A stretch of 64,000 nt of DNA from Tethya wilhelma (Eukaryota > Porifera > Demospongiae > Tethyida > Tethyidae), in NCBI GenBank assembly GCA_964030475.1, contig CAXIPT010000011.1:1032127-1096126 (forward strand), given 5' to 3'. The notes below the pieces were generated by a model. The model did no database searches and was not told the DNA's origin. It saw only the letters and a program-made list of their open reading frames with translations. The position numbers were made by a program, and so were the translations under genes. Below are positions 21,429 to 36,214 of this stretch, in pieces (the first letter of the stretch is position 1; each line of letters begins with the position of its first letter).

Positions 21429-23079
21429 CTCATTGCTGACAAGTGACGTGGTTTTGTTTTGTTGAGAGATGTACTCCAGGATCAACATCTCTCTTTTATT
21501 CTCTTCCTATTTAGTTAAATTCCGATAAGACAGCCATTCGTCGTCTTCCTGACAATCCAATTCCTGATATTTATTCTCCGGAGAAGCGACGTGAGATCAA
21601 AGTGAAAACTCTCTACGTGGTATGTTAAAATTTTGCATTCCACAGTACATGTGCTTGCTGAATACCTGTGACAACTTCTAGTGTTTTTTGTTGTTTTGTT
21701 TTTGTTTGTTTGTTTGTTTGCAGAAAGGATTTGAGGAGGACACAAGCTTGGACACGTTGCAAGAATTCTTTGAAAAATATGGCCAAGTATGTTGCTCCAT
21801 CCTGCATGGTATACTATAGCAATGTTATTTATTGTCTGTGATTTTTGTAGACTGAACACATTCAAATGAGAAAAACTAGTCCACCAGAGCGGAAGTTCAA
21901 GGTAGGCTATACTTTTAAAATAAAGTAGAGGGGTGGATCTTGTGTTTTTTTCTTTGTCTATATATTTTATATGAAATTTTAAATGTGACTGACTATCTTG
22001 TTATTAGGGTTCTGTATTTGTTGAGTTTAAGGAGAAATCAGCAGCTGAGGCATTCCTTGCTCTGCCTTCTGTAAAATTCAACGACACAGAACTAATTAAA
22101 GAGACTAAGTAAAAGAAAACACTGCTGCACTGTAGAACTTGTTAACAGTACTGTACTTGTTCCTTGTATGTTTACAGAGATGGGTACTTTGCTCGTAAAA
22201 ATGCCGAACGGAAGGAGAAGAAACAAGAAAAATCCTCGACGTATGTCACAGACAATTATTAAGTGTCAATATTACAGATTATGTTTTCTTCCTAAAGCCT
22301 GGACATAAGCCAAATTATAAGATGGTCCTAAGTGAAATATTTTCTCTTCCATTTTAGTGCGGCACCTGCAGAGACGGAAGAAGAGAAGGCCAAGAGTAAA
22401 GAGTCATGTGTGAAGACCAAAGGTTGTGTCCTTCAGTTCAAGGGGATCGGTGCAACAGCCAATCGAGAGGAAATCAAGGTACAAGCCTATTACATCATGA
22501 TGATGTAATTTAAAAGTTGATGTAATGATGTCATTATGATGTAATAGGAACAATTGAGAGAGTTTGCTAGCGTGGCATATATTGACTTTGCACGTGGTGA
22601 CACAGAGGTCAGTTGATTCCCACCCACTTAAAAGGGGTCCCCCTATTTGTTAGGATAATAATTATTGATTACAGGGGTATGTTCGTTTTGGAGAGGAAGG
22701 TGGAGCCAAGAAAGCCATGGAAGGATTGAATGTAGATGGCAAGCCTCAACTATGTGGTGGAGACACAGTTCTCAGTATATTAGAAGGTAACTATAGTCAG
22801 TGATCATGTGATCTAAGTTGTGGTGTCACAATGGTCATGTGACTGACATCATCAATAATCACATGACCCATTTCAGGTGAAGAAGAGGAAGCTTATTGGG
22901 AGAAGCTGCTCAACTCAAAACCGAAGGGTAAACAAAGGGGAGGCAGGAAAGGAGGAGGTAGAGGAGGGTTCGGTGACCGAAAGAGAAAATCAAGACAGCA
23001 GTCATCGACTGGAGATGCCGAGGCTACACCACCTGTTGCTAAACAACTAAAAACTGAAGAGGGAACTGGAGATGAATAG
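20889..23079 (+). CDS. SSB: Lupus La protein homologue (La ribonucleoprotein)
   Basis: Nuclear RNA-binding chaperone that holds the UUU-3' end of new RNA polymerase III transcripts. Twelve exons: 20889-21050, 21122-21194, 21269-21375, 21515-21619, 21724-21786, 21851-21901, 22008-22108, 22178-22240, 22358-22478, 22548-22607, 22675-22786, 22877-23079; 1221 nt, 406 aa (human 408). La motif: QIEYYFGDRNLPRDKF, then WVPISTLLTFKRL. RRM1: TLYVKGF, then GSVFVEFKEK. The following DGYFARKN matches the La linker. RRM2: GCVLQFKGIG, then AYIDFARGDTEGYVRF. The tail is Gly/Arg/Lys-rich (RGGRKGGGRGG), fitting the La C-terminal basic region and nuclear signal. A (CA)n tract begins directly inside the third donor. 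Confidence 0.95.
21378..21425. repeat. (CA)n microsatellite starting at a donor site
   Basis: About 24 CA units beginning within 3 bases of the donor of La exon 3. Confidence 0.95.
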
Positions 23080-23861
23080 AACAATCGTAAAATTGCGTTG
23101 AGCAGTTTTTGTAACGTTAACTATTTTAGAAGGTACTTCTTATTTTCACAGTATTCACATGAATTCATAACACACACACCTCAACACATGCACATGCACG
23201 ATGCACTCACAGATCCCAATATTGTACATGCAAGTATGATTGAATACCAATGATCACGTGCAAGAAATTCAGATTTATTTCTTAATTCACGAAACAGAAT
23301 TCAAACTAGCAATCAAGCACTGCCCATTCCTACACAATTATACAAAATTATTTGCTTGTTAAATTTTTGCTACGTATACATTAATCAGTGTACAATAACC
23401 ATGAGTTGATTCCCTGCAAGGTTTCACCGTTTCAGGAGTTGCATTGATCACATCTGAGCATACAGTATGCATGACGTGGTAAAGAGATAGTGCATAAAGT
23501 CATGTAACTTTGTATGCATAAACAGTCATAGAAGCTAGTGTGTGGATGCACATACACCCATGGAGTGTCCATTGTCCAATTGCTATAATAATTCCCTTTG
23601 TTGTAGTTGTATGCTGATAATATCATATGATTTTCAGTTTTGCAACAATCACAATGGCCGATACTACGTAGTACTCTACCTGTTATTATTGGCACAATGT
23701 CATGTCTTATAAGTAAGGAATTAAGAATGTAACTTCTATATCCTTGTGCGTTGTTGTTACAGTTATTGTATATTGTAACGTGTGGATACATATGCAGTTC
23801 CCAATAATGTTAATAGTCCAAGAAATAGAAGTAGCAAAATCATTCAATTTGTGTTGCAATC
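23080..23861. other. Intergenic, between La and the first beta-helix gene
   Basis: La 3' region and upstream region of the next gene. The right part (about 23450-23860) resembles 27880-28290 upstream of the second paralogue (shared TTCCCTTTGTTG, AAGTAAGGAATT), so the promoter was duplicated with the gene. No other gene seen. Confidence 0.6.
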
Positions 23862-26800
23862 ATGATCTCAAGTGTAACTATACTGGTTGTTGGTCTTCTC
23901 CTACTCCAACAAAGTGCCATCCTTCCTGCCAGTGCTGTTGAATACTATGTGACTCCAGTGCTTTCAAACTGTCCTCCTCATCAACCTTGCTTTGAATTGG
24001 ATCAGTATGCTCTCAACTCATCTCAGTACTTCTCCAATCAAGACAATGTCACAATGTACTTCCTAGATGGAGAACACAGTTTGACTGAAGATCTAACTTT
24101 CACTGATATACAGCAACTGTCATGGCTTGGAAGCTTAAGTGAACAGTCCCATGTTAAAATCCAAAATGGTACAAACATTTCCTTTGACAATGTCCCTAAA
24201 ATAATAATGAGAAATCTCAGCATTAATTCTCTAGTATATGGCTGCCCAGATCCATATCTAGACCAGGGAGGTATTTTAAATATTAAGTTAGAAACTGCTC
24301 TTTTTCACTTGGAGGAGGTCCTGATCAGGTCCATTAGTATCAAAGTTGAGTCACAAGGGGAAATTTTTATTGCTAAATCAATATTAAACAGATCTTTTTT
24401 AAAAGTCAATGTAAGTGGTTCCAGTGATTTAATAAGAAAAACTGTGATTAAGGATTCAATACTGCTTGACTCTTGTTGTCATTCTCTCTCTTATAGTGAT
24501 GTTCACTGTAAAGATTACTGTCAGTCCAACTTAATACTGGATAATGTTACTACAAATCATAGTGCTGATATAGAGTATGGTTATAATTATGGCAATGTAA
24601 AATTAGTCACAAGGCTGGATGCCCAACATGGACTAAATATCACCAACTCAAGTTTCAACCAATATAGTCTTTTCAGTGATGCAGTGTACATTGAAGCATC
24701 ATATTATAATACCAACAACTCTATAATGTTTTATGGTGAAATTATTATCAAAGACACCATTTTTTCTCTAAGTGGATTGTCTATAAAAGTGGATCAAGAT
24801 AGTAGTTCCAACATTCATCCTAAGATTCTCATTGAGAACTGCACCTTTAAAAACAATTATTTAAACGTAGATATCGCGAGAGATGCAAGTATATTATTAT
24901 TATCGGGCTCTGCTCTTTCTATATCTGGTGATTCTGGCAAGACCCATGTCGACATTTTAGTCAGTCATTCTACATTTTCCGAAAATATTCATGAAGGAAC
25001 ATTTCCAACTACTGTGCTGGTTTTCAATAGTAATGTGACTATAACAAACTGTTCATTTTCATCAAACATTGGTACTGGACTGAGAATGTACGACAGTGAT
25101 GTGTACATGTCAGGAGATGTCTACTTCACTAACAATTCAGCATATGAAGGTGGTGGCCTGGTGTTAGTCAATTCATATCTCCACCTCACTAACAATACCA
25201 ATGTCACGTTTTGCAACAACACTGCCCAACATGTTGGTGGAGGCATTCTAGTGAAAGAAGTTCTAAATTATTATTTTGATGATCAAAAATGCTTTTATCA
25301 GATCAATCAGGAACATGACCATGTTACTGTGAATATGATTGACAACACAGCAGAACAAGGTGGTGACCATATCTATGGTGGTTTTCTAAAAGGTCATTGT
25401 CTCGCAGCAATTAATGATGTTGATTTTTATGTTCATAGTTTTGAATTGTGGGCACGAGTGTTCCACTTTGAAGGTATACGTAGTTCAAACTTATCCCTGG
25501 TATCCTCTGATCCCACCAGAGTGTGTCTGTGTGATAAAGGAGTACCAAAATGTGCAGATATAGATAAGATATTTTTCAAGATACAAAACTTTCCTGGAGA
25601 AACTTTCAAAATATCTGCTGCTATAGTTGGAGGTGATTTTGGTGTAACTATTGGAACCATTTATGCAAAATTTGCTTCACCAAATCCATCCAATTTTTCA
25701 ATTCAGCAAATTCAATCATCACACACAGTAAACATGTTATATGTAATGATATTGAGTTTACCGTGTACTCAAACATATCTGGAAAGAATGAAACACTTGT
25801 ACTCACTCCAATTTTTAGCTCACTGCCTTCGAAATCCATTTCAGAGGAAGATCTATTAAATTATGAAAATGATACTCATGATGACATAGAAACCTTTGAT
25901 TCAAATGGTGAAATAACATCTAATTTACAGAATACACTAGTTTATATTCAAGTATATCTTAATCACTGTCCACCTGGGTTTAATCTATCAGATAGTGCAT
26001 GTCAGTGTAACCATGATTTGGCTAGAAACAATATTAGCTGTGGTATTGAAAACCAAACTGGTTACTTCAGTCGAAGTGGAAGTGTTTGGCTCAATGCTTC
26101 ATATGATGATAGTGGAACTATAAATGGAGTAATTGTCAACAAGTTTTGTCCAAATCAGTATTGCAAACAAGAAGTTGTACGCATTGCAATCGAGCTAAAC
26201 TCTTCCAATGAACAGTGTGCCTTCAATCATTCAGGAACATTGTGTGGTGGTTGCAAGGAAAACTATAGCCTTGTACTTGGAAGCCAAAGGTGCTTGATCT
26301 GTGAAGAAAACACCAGAATTGCTCTTCTACTGTTCTTCCTGTTAGCTGGCTTTCTTCTAGTACTGTTCATCAAGCTGTTGGACCTTACTGTATCCCATGG
26401 GACAATAAATGGACTCATCTTTTATGCTAACATCATTTGGGTTAATCAAAGTATCCTCTTTCCTGAAGAAAAGTCTCTTGCTGTAAAGATACTGAGAGTA
26501 TTCATAGCCTGGATTAACTTGGACTTTGGGATTGAAACTTGCTTCTTCGATGGTTTAGATGCCTACTGGAAGACATGGATGCAGTTCCTTTTCCCCATCT
26601 ACATTTGGACCATAGCTGGAGTGATCATTGTTCTCTGTCGATACTCATCTGTGATGACAAAATTGTTTGGAAACAATTCCCTCTCAGTTCTAGCCACTCT
26701 CATACTATTGTCCTATGCCAAACTGATGCGTACTATCATCAACATATTTCAAGTTGCCATTATAGAGTTCCCTGATGACCGGCATCCACTGGCTGTGTGG

Positions 26801-27505
26801 GGGTTAGATGGAAATGTACCTTACATTATATCAAAACATGGCCCATTGTTTTGTTCTGGAGTTGCAGCCTTCTTGTTCTTGTGGCTACCCTACACATTGG
26901 CCCTGTTTCTAGTGCCTTGGCTAAGAGCAAAATCAAACTGGAAGTGTCTTCGTTGGATCAATAAGCTAAAACCATTCTTCGATGTAAACTATGGCCCTCT
27001 CAAAGATCGTCAACACTACTGGATTGGACTGCTACTGCTGGTTCGGGGATTTCTGTTCATTATTTTTTTATTAGAAACAACCTCAATAATTTCACAGAGT
27101 GTCAATCTTGTAGTTATTGTCATCACTGTTGTTGTTCTCTTGGTCCATCCTGATCTTTACAAGAAGTGGTACGTATCTTTGCTTGAAAAATCATTCTTTG
27201 CCAACACTATAGTCTTTTGTGCCATTGTGGTTGTTGGAGGAAACAAAACAGCCACAACAATCTTGTCAATCAGTATTGCTCTAGTTCAGTTTGCTGTGAT
27301 ACTCTTTGCTCATGTGTATGTGGCTATGATTCGACTAAATCTGTGCAAGAATTTTTTCCCTCGGCATAATGAACATGTGGTACGCAATATCGAGCCTCCT
27401 CGACCTCGTGCTAGTAGCGAGGGATCTTCTGATTCAGGAGAGGAGAGATACAATTTGTTGAAGGATGCATTGATGTATGATTTTGATGAAGATGAAGATG
27501 ATTAA
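23862..27505 (+). CDS. Secreted beta-helix / polytopic membrane protein, paralogue 1 (frameshifted)
   Basis: Family not named. Intronless; two overlapping frames, 23862-25859 (665 codons) and 25763-27505 (580 codons). Order: signal peptide (residues 1 to about 26, VTILVVGLLLLQQS core); ectodomain of short Asn/Ser-rich strands with many N-glycosylation sites and beta-helix motifs (FTNNSAYEGGGL, FCNNTAQHVGGGI); a Cys-rich stalk (CPPGF, CQCNHD, GTLCGGC, CLIC); about 8 hydrophobic segments; an acidic cytoplasmic tail (YDFDEDEDD). Compared with paralogue 2, two bases are inserted near 25734, so the stalk and membrane part are out of frame with the ectodomain. The beta-helix motifs resemble those of chlamydial Pmp-like proteins, a likeness of fold motif, not proof of origin. 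A surface receptor or adhesion role is inferred from architecture only. Could be a pseudogene, carry a sequence error, or yield a secreted ectodomain. Confidence 0.75.
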
Positions 27506-28294
27506 TTAATTGACAGAACTTTTTCTTATTTATTTTTTTGAGTGCATCTAGATTCATGCTTTTCGGTATGTCACAGTGTGTCTGTGATTTCTAGCAAAAT
27601 AATTGTTAATAAAATTAATTATTGTAGAAACTATAATTTGGACACACACCAATAACTACATATAATAAGTTTGTTTCAAACTGTGTTTCAAGTTGCAATT
27701 GTTATACTGTTGTGGTTTAATGTTTAGCCTGTGAATGTTTTCCTTTGTGCACCTCAGACCTGTATTTCCTATCTCCTTGTTATTGAACATTGTATACTGT
27801 GTGCATGGATTAATTGGTGTACTATGCATGACACTATGAATTATTTTTATACAGCAAAAATTAATGTTATGTTTATATACTATAATATTTTAGTGACTTC
27901 TTGATCAGACTGGTTAAGTTGTGTATGCATACAAGTACACTTTGAATTATACAACCCGGCATGCCCATTTTTACACTGATTGAGTGTACATTGTCAAAGT
28001 GTCCATATACAACAAGTTCCCTTTGTTGCATGCATGCATGCATTGTGATCTTTGGCACTATATACGTACTACAATTGTAAATTGTTATGATACTATACAA
28101 TACAAATTGTCACAAGTTGTCACATGTCATGGGACTCACATGCATATAAGTTGTAAGTAAGGAATTCATTATGACCTGATACAAAATTTAATGTGTTTCA
28201 GACTCAATCATATATGCATATAATAGTACTAACTTTAGTTGCCAGTATAAGTTAGTCCAAAGAGAAAACAATTGTTGAGTTTGAAGCTAAAATC
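27506..28294. other. Intergenic between the two beta-helix paralogues
   Basis: AT-rich 3' region of paralogue 1 and duplicated upstream region of paralogue 2. No open frame of note. Confidence 0.6.
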
Positions 28295-31200
28295 ATGATC
28301 TCAAGTGTTACTATACTGGTTGTTGGTCTTCTCCTACTCCAACAAAGTACCATCCTTCCTGCCAGTGCTGTTGAATACTATGTGACTCCAGTTCTTCCAA
28401 ATCCAAACTGTCTTCACCATCAACCTTGCTTTGAATTGGATCAGTATGCTCTCAACTCATCTCAATACTTTTCAAGTCAAGACAATGTCACAATGTACTT
28501 CCTAGAGGGAGACCACAGTTTGACACATGAGCTAAACTTCACTGATATACATCGAGTGTCATGGCTCGGAAACTTGAGTGAACATTTCCATGTTGAAATC
28601 CAAAGTGGTGCAAACATTAGCTTTAACAATGTCTCTGAAATAATAATGAAAAGACTCAGTATTAATTCTTCAATAAGTGACTGTAGAGAAGAACAGTATA
28701 TATTGTTGCAAATAGTTTCTCTAAGTTTGCAATTGGAGGAAGTCCACACTAGGTCCATTTTTGTCAACATTAAGCCACAAGGGGTAATTTTTATCACCAA
28801 ATCAATGTTTATCAACTCATCTATACAAGTGACTGTGAGTGGCTCTAGTGGTGTACGTGAAACTGTAATCAAAGATTCCATGCTAGTTGGTCGTTGTCTA
28901 CATGCTAGATCATTCTCCTTCCATGATGATCTTTGCAAACATCACTGTCAGTCCTACTTAACACTGGATAATGTTGCAACAAATCATGGCGTATTCAATC
29001 ATGGCATCGAGTTTCCAATTGTTAAAGATATTGATTTAGTTACAAGGCTGGATGACCAACATAGACTGAATATCACCAACTCAAGTATAGGTACCCGCAT
29101 GGAGGTATCGATTCGTGTCTCTAATACTAACAACTGTACTTTTGTAAATGGTGCAATTATTTTTCAAGATACAAATTTTTCCCTAGGTGGAATTAGTTTG
29201 GTTGTAAAACTGGATCAAGATAGTTTGGACATATGTAGTTCAGGTATTCATCCTAATATTCACATTGAGGATTGCACTTTTAAGAACAATTTATATGATT
29301 TGTTTAGAGATAGTTCCGCTCTCTCTATATTTGGTGGTTCTGACAAGACTGGTGTTGACATTTTGATCAGTTATTCTACATTTAATGAAAATATTGCTGA
29401 AGGAAACAATCCAACTGTTCGTATTTTCTCTAGTAATGTGACTATCAATAACTGTTCATTTTCGTCAAACATTGGTACAGGACTGGAAGTGTTCAACAGT
29501 GATGTGTACATGTCAGGAGATGTCTACTTCACTAACAATTTAGCATATGAAGGTGGTGGCCTGGTGTTAGTCAATTCACATCTCCACCTCACTAACAATA
29601 CCAATGTCACATTTTACAACAACACTGCCCAACATGTTGGAGGAGGGATTCTTGTGAAGGATGAAATTGCAAGTGATGAAGAATGCTTTTATCAGATTCA
29701 GCATGAAAATGACAATGTTATTGTGAATATGATAGACAACACAGCAGAACAAGGTGGTGACCATATCTATGGTGCTTCTCTAAAAGGTTACTGTTTTATA
29801 ACAATCGTTGATGATCATACAATGTATTATGTTCGGAGTTTTGAATTGTGGGCAGATGTGTTTCACTTTGAAGGTAGTTCAAACTTATCTCTAGTATCCT
29901 CTGATCCCACCAGAGTGTGTCTGTGTAATGAAGGAGTACCAAAATGTGCAGATTTAGATAAAATAAATTACAAGACACAACAATTTCCTGGAGAAACATT
30001 CACCATGTCGGCTGCTTTAGTTGGAGGTGATTTTGGTGTAACCAGTGGAACCATTTACTCGCAATTTGCATCACCAAACCCATCAAATTTTGCAATTCAA
30101 CGAATTCAGTCATCACAAGCAGTAAACAAGTCATGTAATGATATTGAGTTTACTGTGTACTCAAAAATAACTGAAAAGCAAGAAATGCTAGTCCTTACTC
30201 CATTTTTAGCCCTCTCCCTTCCAATCTCACCTCACAGGAACTTACAGATTTGCAAAATGAAGTCAGTATCTACATGTACTATAGCAGAATAGAATCCAAG
30301 TTACGGAAAACACCAATTTATATTCAAGTATATCTTCACGACTGTCCACCTGGCTTTATTCTATCAGATAGTGGTTGTAAGTGTAACCATGATTTGGTTA
30401 GAAACAATATTAGCTGTGCCATTGAGAACCAAACTGGTTACATCTACCGAAGTGGAAGTGTTTGGATCAATGCTTCATACGATGATAATGGAACTATAAA
30501 TGGAGTGATTGTCAACAAGTTTTGTCCCAATCAGTATTGCAAAGAGGAACTGGTTCGCATTGAACTAAACTCCTCCAATGATCAGTGTGGCTTCAATCAT
30601 GCAGGAACTTTGTGTGGTGGCTGCAGGGAAGGCTATAGCCTAGTACTTGGAAGTGAAGGGTGCTTGATTTGTGAAGGAAACAGTGGACTTGCTCTTCTAC
30701 TGTTCTTCCTGTTAGCTGGCTTTCTTCTAGTACTGTTCATCAAGCTGTTGGACCTTACTGTAACCCATGGGACAATAAATGGACTCATCTTTTATGCAAA
30801 CATCGTTTGGGTTAATCAAAACATTCTCTTTCCTGAAAACAAGTCTCGTGCTATAAAAATTCTGAGAGTGTTCATAGCCTGGATTAACTTGGACTTTGGG
30901 ATTGAAACTTGCTTCTTCGATGGCTTAGATGCCTACTGGAAGACATGGATGCAGTTCCTTTTCCCCATCTACATTTGGACCATAGCTGGAGTGATCATTG
31001 TTCTCTGCCGATACTCATCAGTGATGACAAAATTGTTTGGAAACAATTCTCTCTCAGTTTTAGCCACTCTCATACTATTGTCCTATGCCAAACTTATGCG
31101 TACTATCATCAACATATTTGAAGTTGCCATTATAGAGTTCCCTGATGGCCGGCATCCACTGGCTGTGTGGGGGTTTGATGGAAATGTGCCTTACTTTGTA

Positions 31201-31925
31201 TCAAAACATGGTCCATTGTTTTGTGCTGGAGTTGCAGCCTTCTTGTTCTTGTGGCTACCCTACACATTGGCACTTTTTCTAGTGCCTTGGCTGAGAGCAA
31301 AATCAAACTGGAAGTGTCTTCATTGGATTAACAAACTAAAACCATTTTTCGATGTAAATTATGGCCCCCTCAAAGATCGTCAACAGTACTGGATTGGACT
31401 GCTACTACTGGTTCGAGGACTTCTCTTCATCTTAAAGTTACTAACAATAACATCAAAAGTCTCACAAAATGTTAATCTTGCAGTTATTATCATCACTGTT
31501 GCTGTGCTTTTGGCTCATCCTCCCCCTTACAAAAAGTGGTATGTATCTCTTCTAGAAAATTCATTCCTTTTGAACATTATCGTTTTTTGTGCCATTGTGG
31601 TCAGTATTGGAGAGCGGAACAAAACAGCTGCATCAATCTTGTCAATCAGTACCGTATTGCCCTGGTTCAATTTGCTACGGTAGTCTTTGCTCATACATAT
31701 GTTGCCATATTCCGACTAAAACCATGCAAGAATTTTCACTCACAGCTAAATCAGCACAAGTGGCCCTGGTTTGGTTTAAGGAGTAAAGATGTGGCACACA
31801 ATAACATTGAGCCATCTCATGCTTCTATTGGAAGACCTCCAAGTCCAACTGTAGTAGGAGAAGATAGATACATTTTGTTGAAAGATACATTAATGTACGA
31901 TAGTGATGTAGATGATAAAAGCTGA
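28295..31925 (+). CDS. Secreted beta-helix / polytopic membrane protein, paralogue 2 (frameshifted twice)
   Basis: Tandem copy of 23862-27505 with the same start, signal peptide, beta-helix ectodomain, Cys-rich stalk and multi-pass region. Frames: 28295-30292, 30250-31683, 31536-31925. Break 1, near 30203: one A is missing relative to paralogue 1 (CCATTTTTAGC versus CCAATTTTTAGC). Break 2, near 31655: five extra bases (ACCGT) in the last membrane segment. The membrane region is about 90% identical to paralogue 1, while the ectodomain diverges much more, with indels and many substitutions. That pattern fits a variable recognition ectodomain on a conserved membrane module. The tail ends YDSDVDDKS. 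As read, not one continuous protein. Confidence 0.72.
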
Positions 31926-32594
31926 TTGACAGATCGAACTTTTCAAGTTCTTTAAAATTGTACATGTACACTTACATATGACATTGTGTGTGAGACTGTT
32001 TAAATAGCTATTATCTGTGTGTTATTGTGTTCTATAATCTGCATTTGGACTGCAATCATTATTTTGTCACGTGTATAACTTTGTTGAATCTATATTTGGA
32101 AAATGGATGATAGTATTAAACAATAACCTTGTTTTCTGGATTTGTCAACATTATAAATATAGTAGGAGTATACAGAGAAACCTCCGAACAAAGGACACTT
32201 TGGGGACAATATAAATTCGGCTTGTTTGTCCTTTGTAGAGAGGTTGTCCTCTTCTCGGAGGTTCTGTTTGTATTGCTACAATAGGGAAATGGAATTTTTG
32301 GGAACCAAAAATTGTCCTTTGTTGAGAGGTTTATAATACAGTGTCCCTATCTCGGAGGGTCCACTATCGGAGGTTCTAGTGTATATGTGTAATAAACTTT
32401 GGTTAAGTTGTTGGATTAAGCATGCATGCTCTTTAAGTTTTGTTTGTGGATTGAAAAGTATTGAAAATGATCAGATGTAACTTCAGATAAAACAAGTATT
32501 GCATTGATAATTATTTTTGGCATACATATGCACAAAGCTGCCTAAATTAATTCATAATTTCATAATTATGATTATAAGACATTGTAGTTCAGTG

Positions 32595-32628
<34 letters not shown>

Positions 32629-32658
32629 CAATGGACTATACAGTATCATATTTGTTTG
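31926..32658. other. Intergenic with a dispersed repeat (about 32165-32395) and a (TG)n tract
   Basis: 32165-32395 contains repeated, partly inverted phrases such as CTCCGAACAAAGGAC, GTCCTTTGTAGAGAGG and CTCGGAGGTTC, typical of a dispersed non-coding element. A weaker relative lies in the CSN5 intron at about 34430-34500. A (TG)n run occupies 32597-32627. No gene seen. Confidence 0.55.
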
Positions 32659-33452
32659 CTATCTTCGTGACTTCTTGATCTGGTTGACTCTCTGAAATTG
32701 AATATAAACACAATTACATCATCATTACATCACACACAGGCACTACAAGTAATTTTACGTAACACTGTACATAGTAGCTATAGCCTCACTCCTAAGCTCC
32801 TATACTTAGTGCAGTTTACAAAAAAATTCTTGAAGGAGGCTGAGAATGAGGCTAACACAATCAGACACTAGATCTCAAGTTAAGCAATGATCAATACACG
32901 CACACACACACACACACACTGAATGCATGTAGAGCTCAAGTCAAGCCTTACTTGTTTATGTGCTTCAGTAGCCACTGACTTCTTGGCAGTGGTGGCTCTG
33001 GACTGAGACGTGGTGCCATCGGATTCAGAGGGGAAACCAGGAATGTACATGTTCCAAGCACGTTCTGGAACAAAGGGAAGGGGGACCACAAAATGAATCA
33101 ATGTGGCATAAACACAACAAACAAACAAACTAACAAAAAGGTACAGCTATCAAAGATAAAAGTACTTCATGGCCCAGAAAGTCATCACTAGTACAATTCA
33201 TACAGAATGATGTCTTGCTCAATCATGTGGGCATACAAGAGAGAGAAAGCTACATGTACTTTAATATTTGAAAGTTTTGTATAGCATTAATTGTGTGTAT
33301 ATATGTCACTGCATGTACATGACTAGTACCTAGATGTAGTTGGAGGTCTTTTGTTTCCAGTGTGGTCGACTTTCGATGTTTGGCTAGTTGACAGGATGAA
33401 CTTACGACAGTCTCGATAAAGTCATCTGCCATCTGCATCAATAACTGTATAT

Positions 33453-33492
<40 letters not shown>

Positions 33493-33818
33493 CGCGCACG
33501 TGTCATTATTCTTACAAGCGTACAGTATATCAGTGACAGTATTTATAGGCATCCTATCATAGACAACTGAAAAAGAAGACTATAACTTCAAAGCATAAAT
33601 AAAATTATTTGCTTATACTCACTTCTTCCACATCTTCATCTAGGACTTGCTTGGGGTCAACCTCAGCCACCAGATCCTGTAGCTTCTGTTGTGTAAGAAG
33701 AGACGACCCAGTACCTTTGGAAGAAAAATGAGAGCGCCATATTATGGTAGATAGCGCGTTATTTTTTTATACAAAACCAATTTTTTGTTAAAAACCAAAA
33801 CCTACCTTGACCTTCCAT
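32659..33818 (-). CDS. TAF12: TFIID subunit 12 (TAF12)
   Basis: Histone-fold subunit of TFIID and SAGA that pairs with TAF4 (or ADA1). Five exons: 33818-33806, 33714-33623, 33444-33330, 33064-32952, 32691-32659; 366 nt, 121 aa. The histone fold is complete: [34 protein letters not shown], then [20 protein letters not shown] and [13 protein letters not shown]. The C-terminus [14 protein letters not shown] matches the conserved TAF12 tail. It is shorter than human TAF12 because the Gln/Pro-rich N-terminus is missing; the first exon codes only MEGQ. Divergent from CSN5 with 38 bp between start codons. A (TG)n/(GC)n tract sits just before the third acceptor. Confidence 0.94.
32781..32854. repeat. 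TAGCCTC-type foldback
   Basis: TAGCCTCACTCCTAAGCTCC pairs imperfectly with GGAGGCTGAGAATGAGGCTA, in the last TAF12 intron. Confidence 0.6.
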
Positions 33819-33856
33819 GTTTGTGTTTTGCTGATTCAGCAGAAAATTTTAATCGC
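33819..33856. promoter_or_regulatory. Minimal divergent TAF12/CSN5 promoter with a MARE-like palindrome
   Basis: 38 bp between start codons. It contains the perfect palindrome TGCTGATTCAGCA (33829-33841), one central base from the Maf recognition element TGCTGAGTCAGCA. The start sites must lie within or inside the partner's coding exon. Factor binding is inferred. Confidence 0.55.
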
Positions 33857-36083
<2,227 letters not shown>

Positions 36084-36214
36084 CAAAGAACCACAATTAA
36101 TTTAATCTCATTATATATTTGTACGTGCTAATAATGTTATACCAATTTCAATGATTAGAGAAAGTTTGTCTTCCACTTGTTTCTTGATCTTAAGCTTATA
36201 TTCCAAATATCTCT

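Noticed and set aside
23862..31925. Beta-helix genes as bacterial contamination or horizontal transfer from Chlamydia-like bacteria
   Set aside because: Codon and base use, the polytopic membrane part, abundant N-glycosylation sites and flanking sponge genes argue for a resident animal gene; Pmp-like motifs alone are weak evidence.
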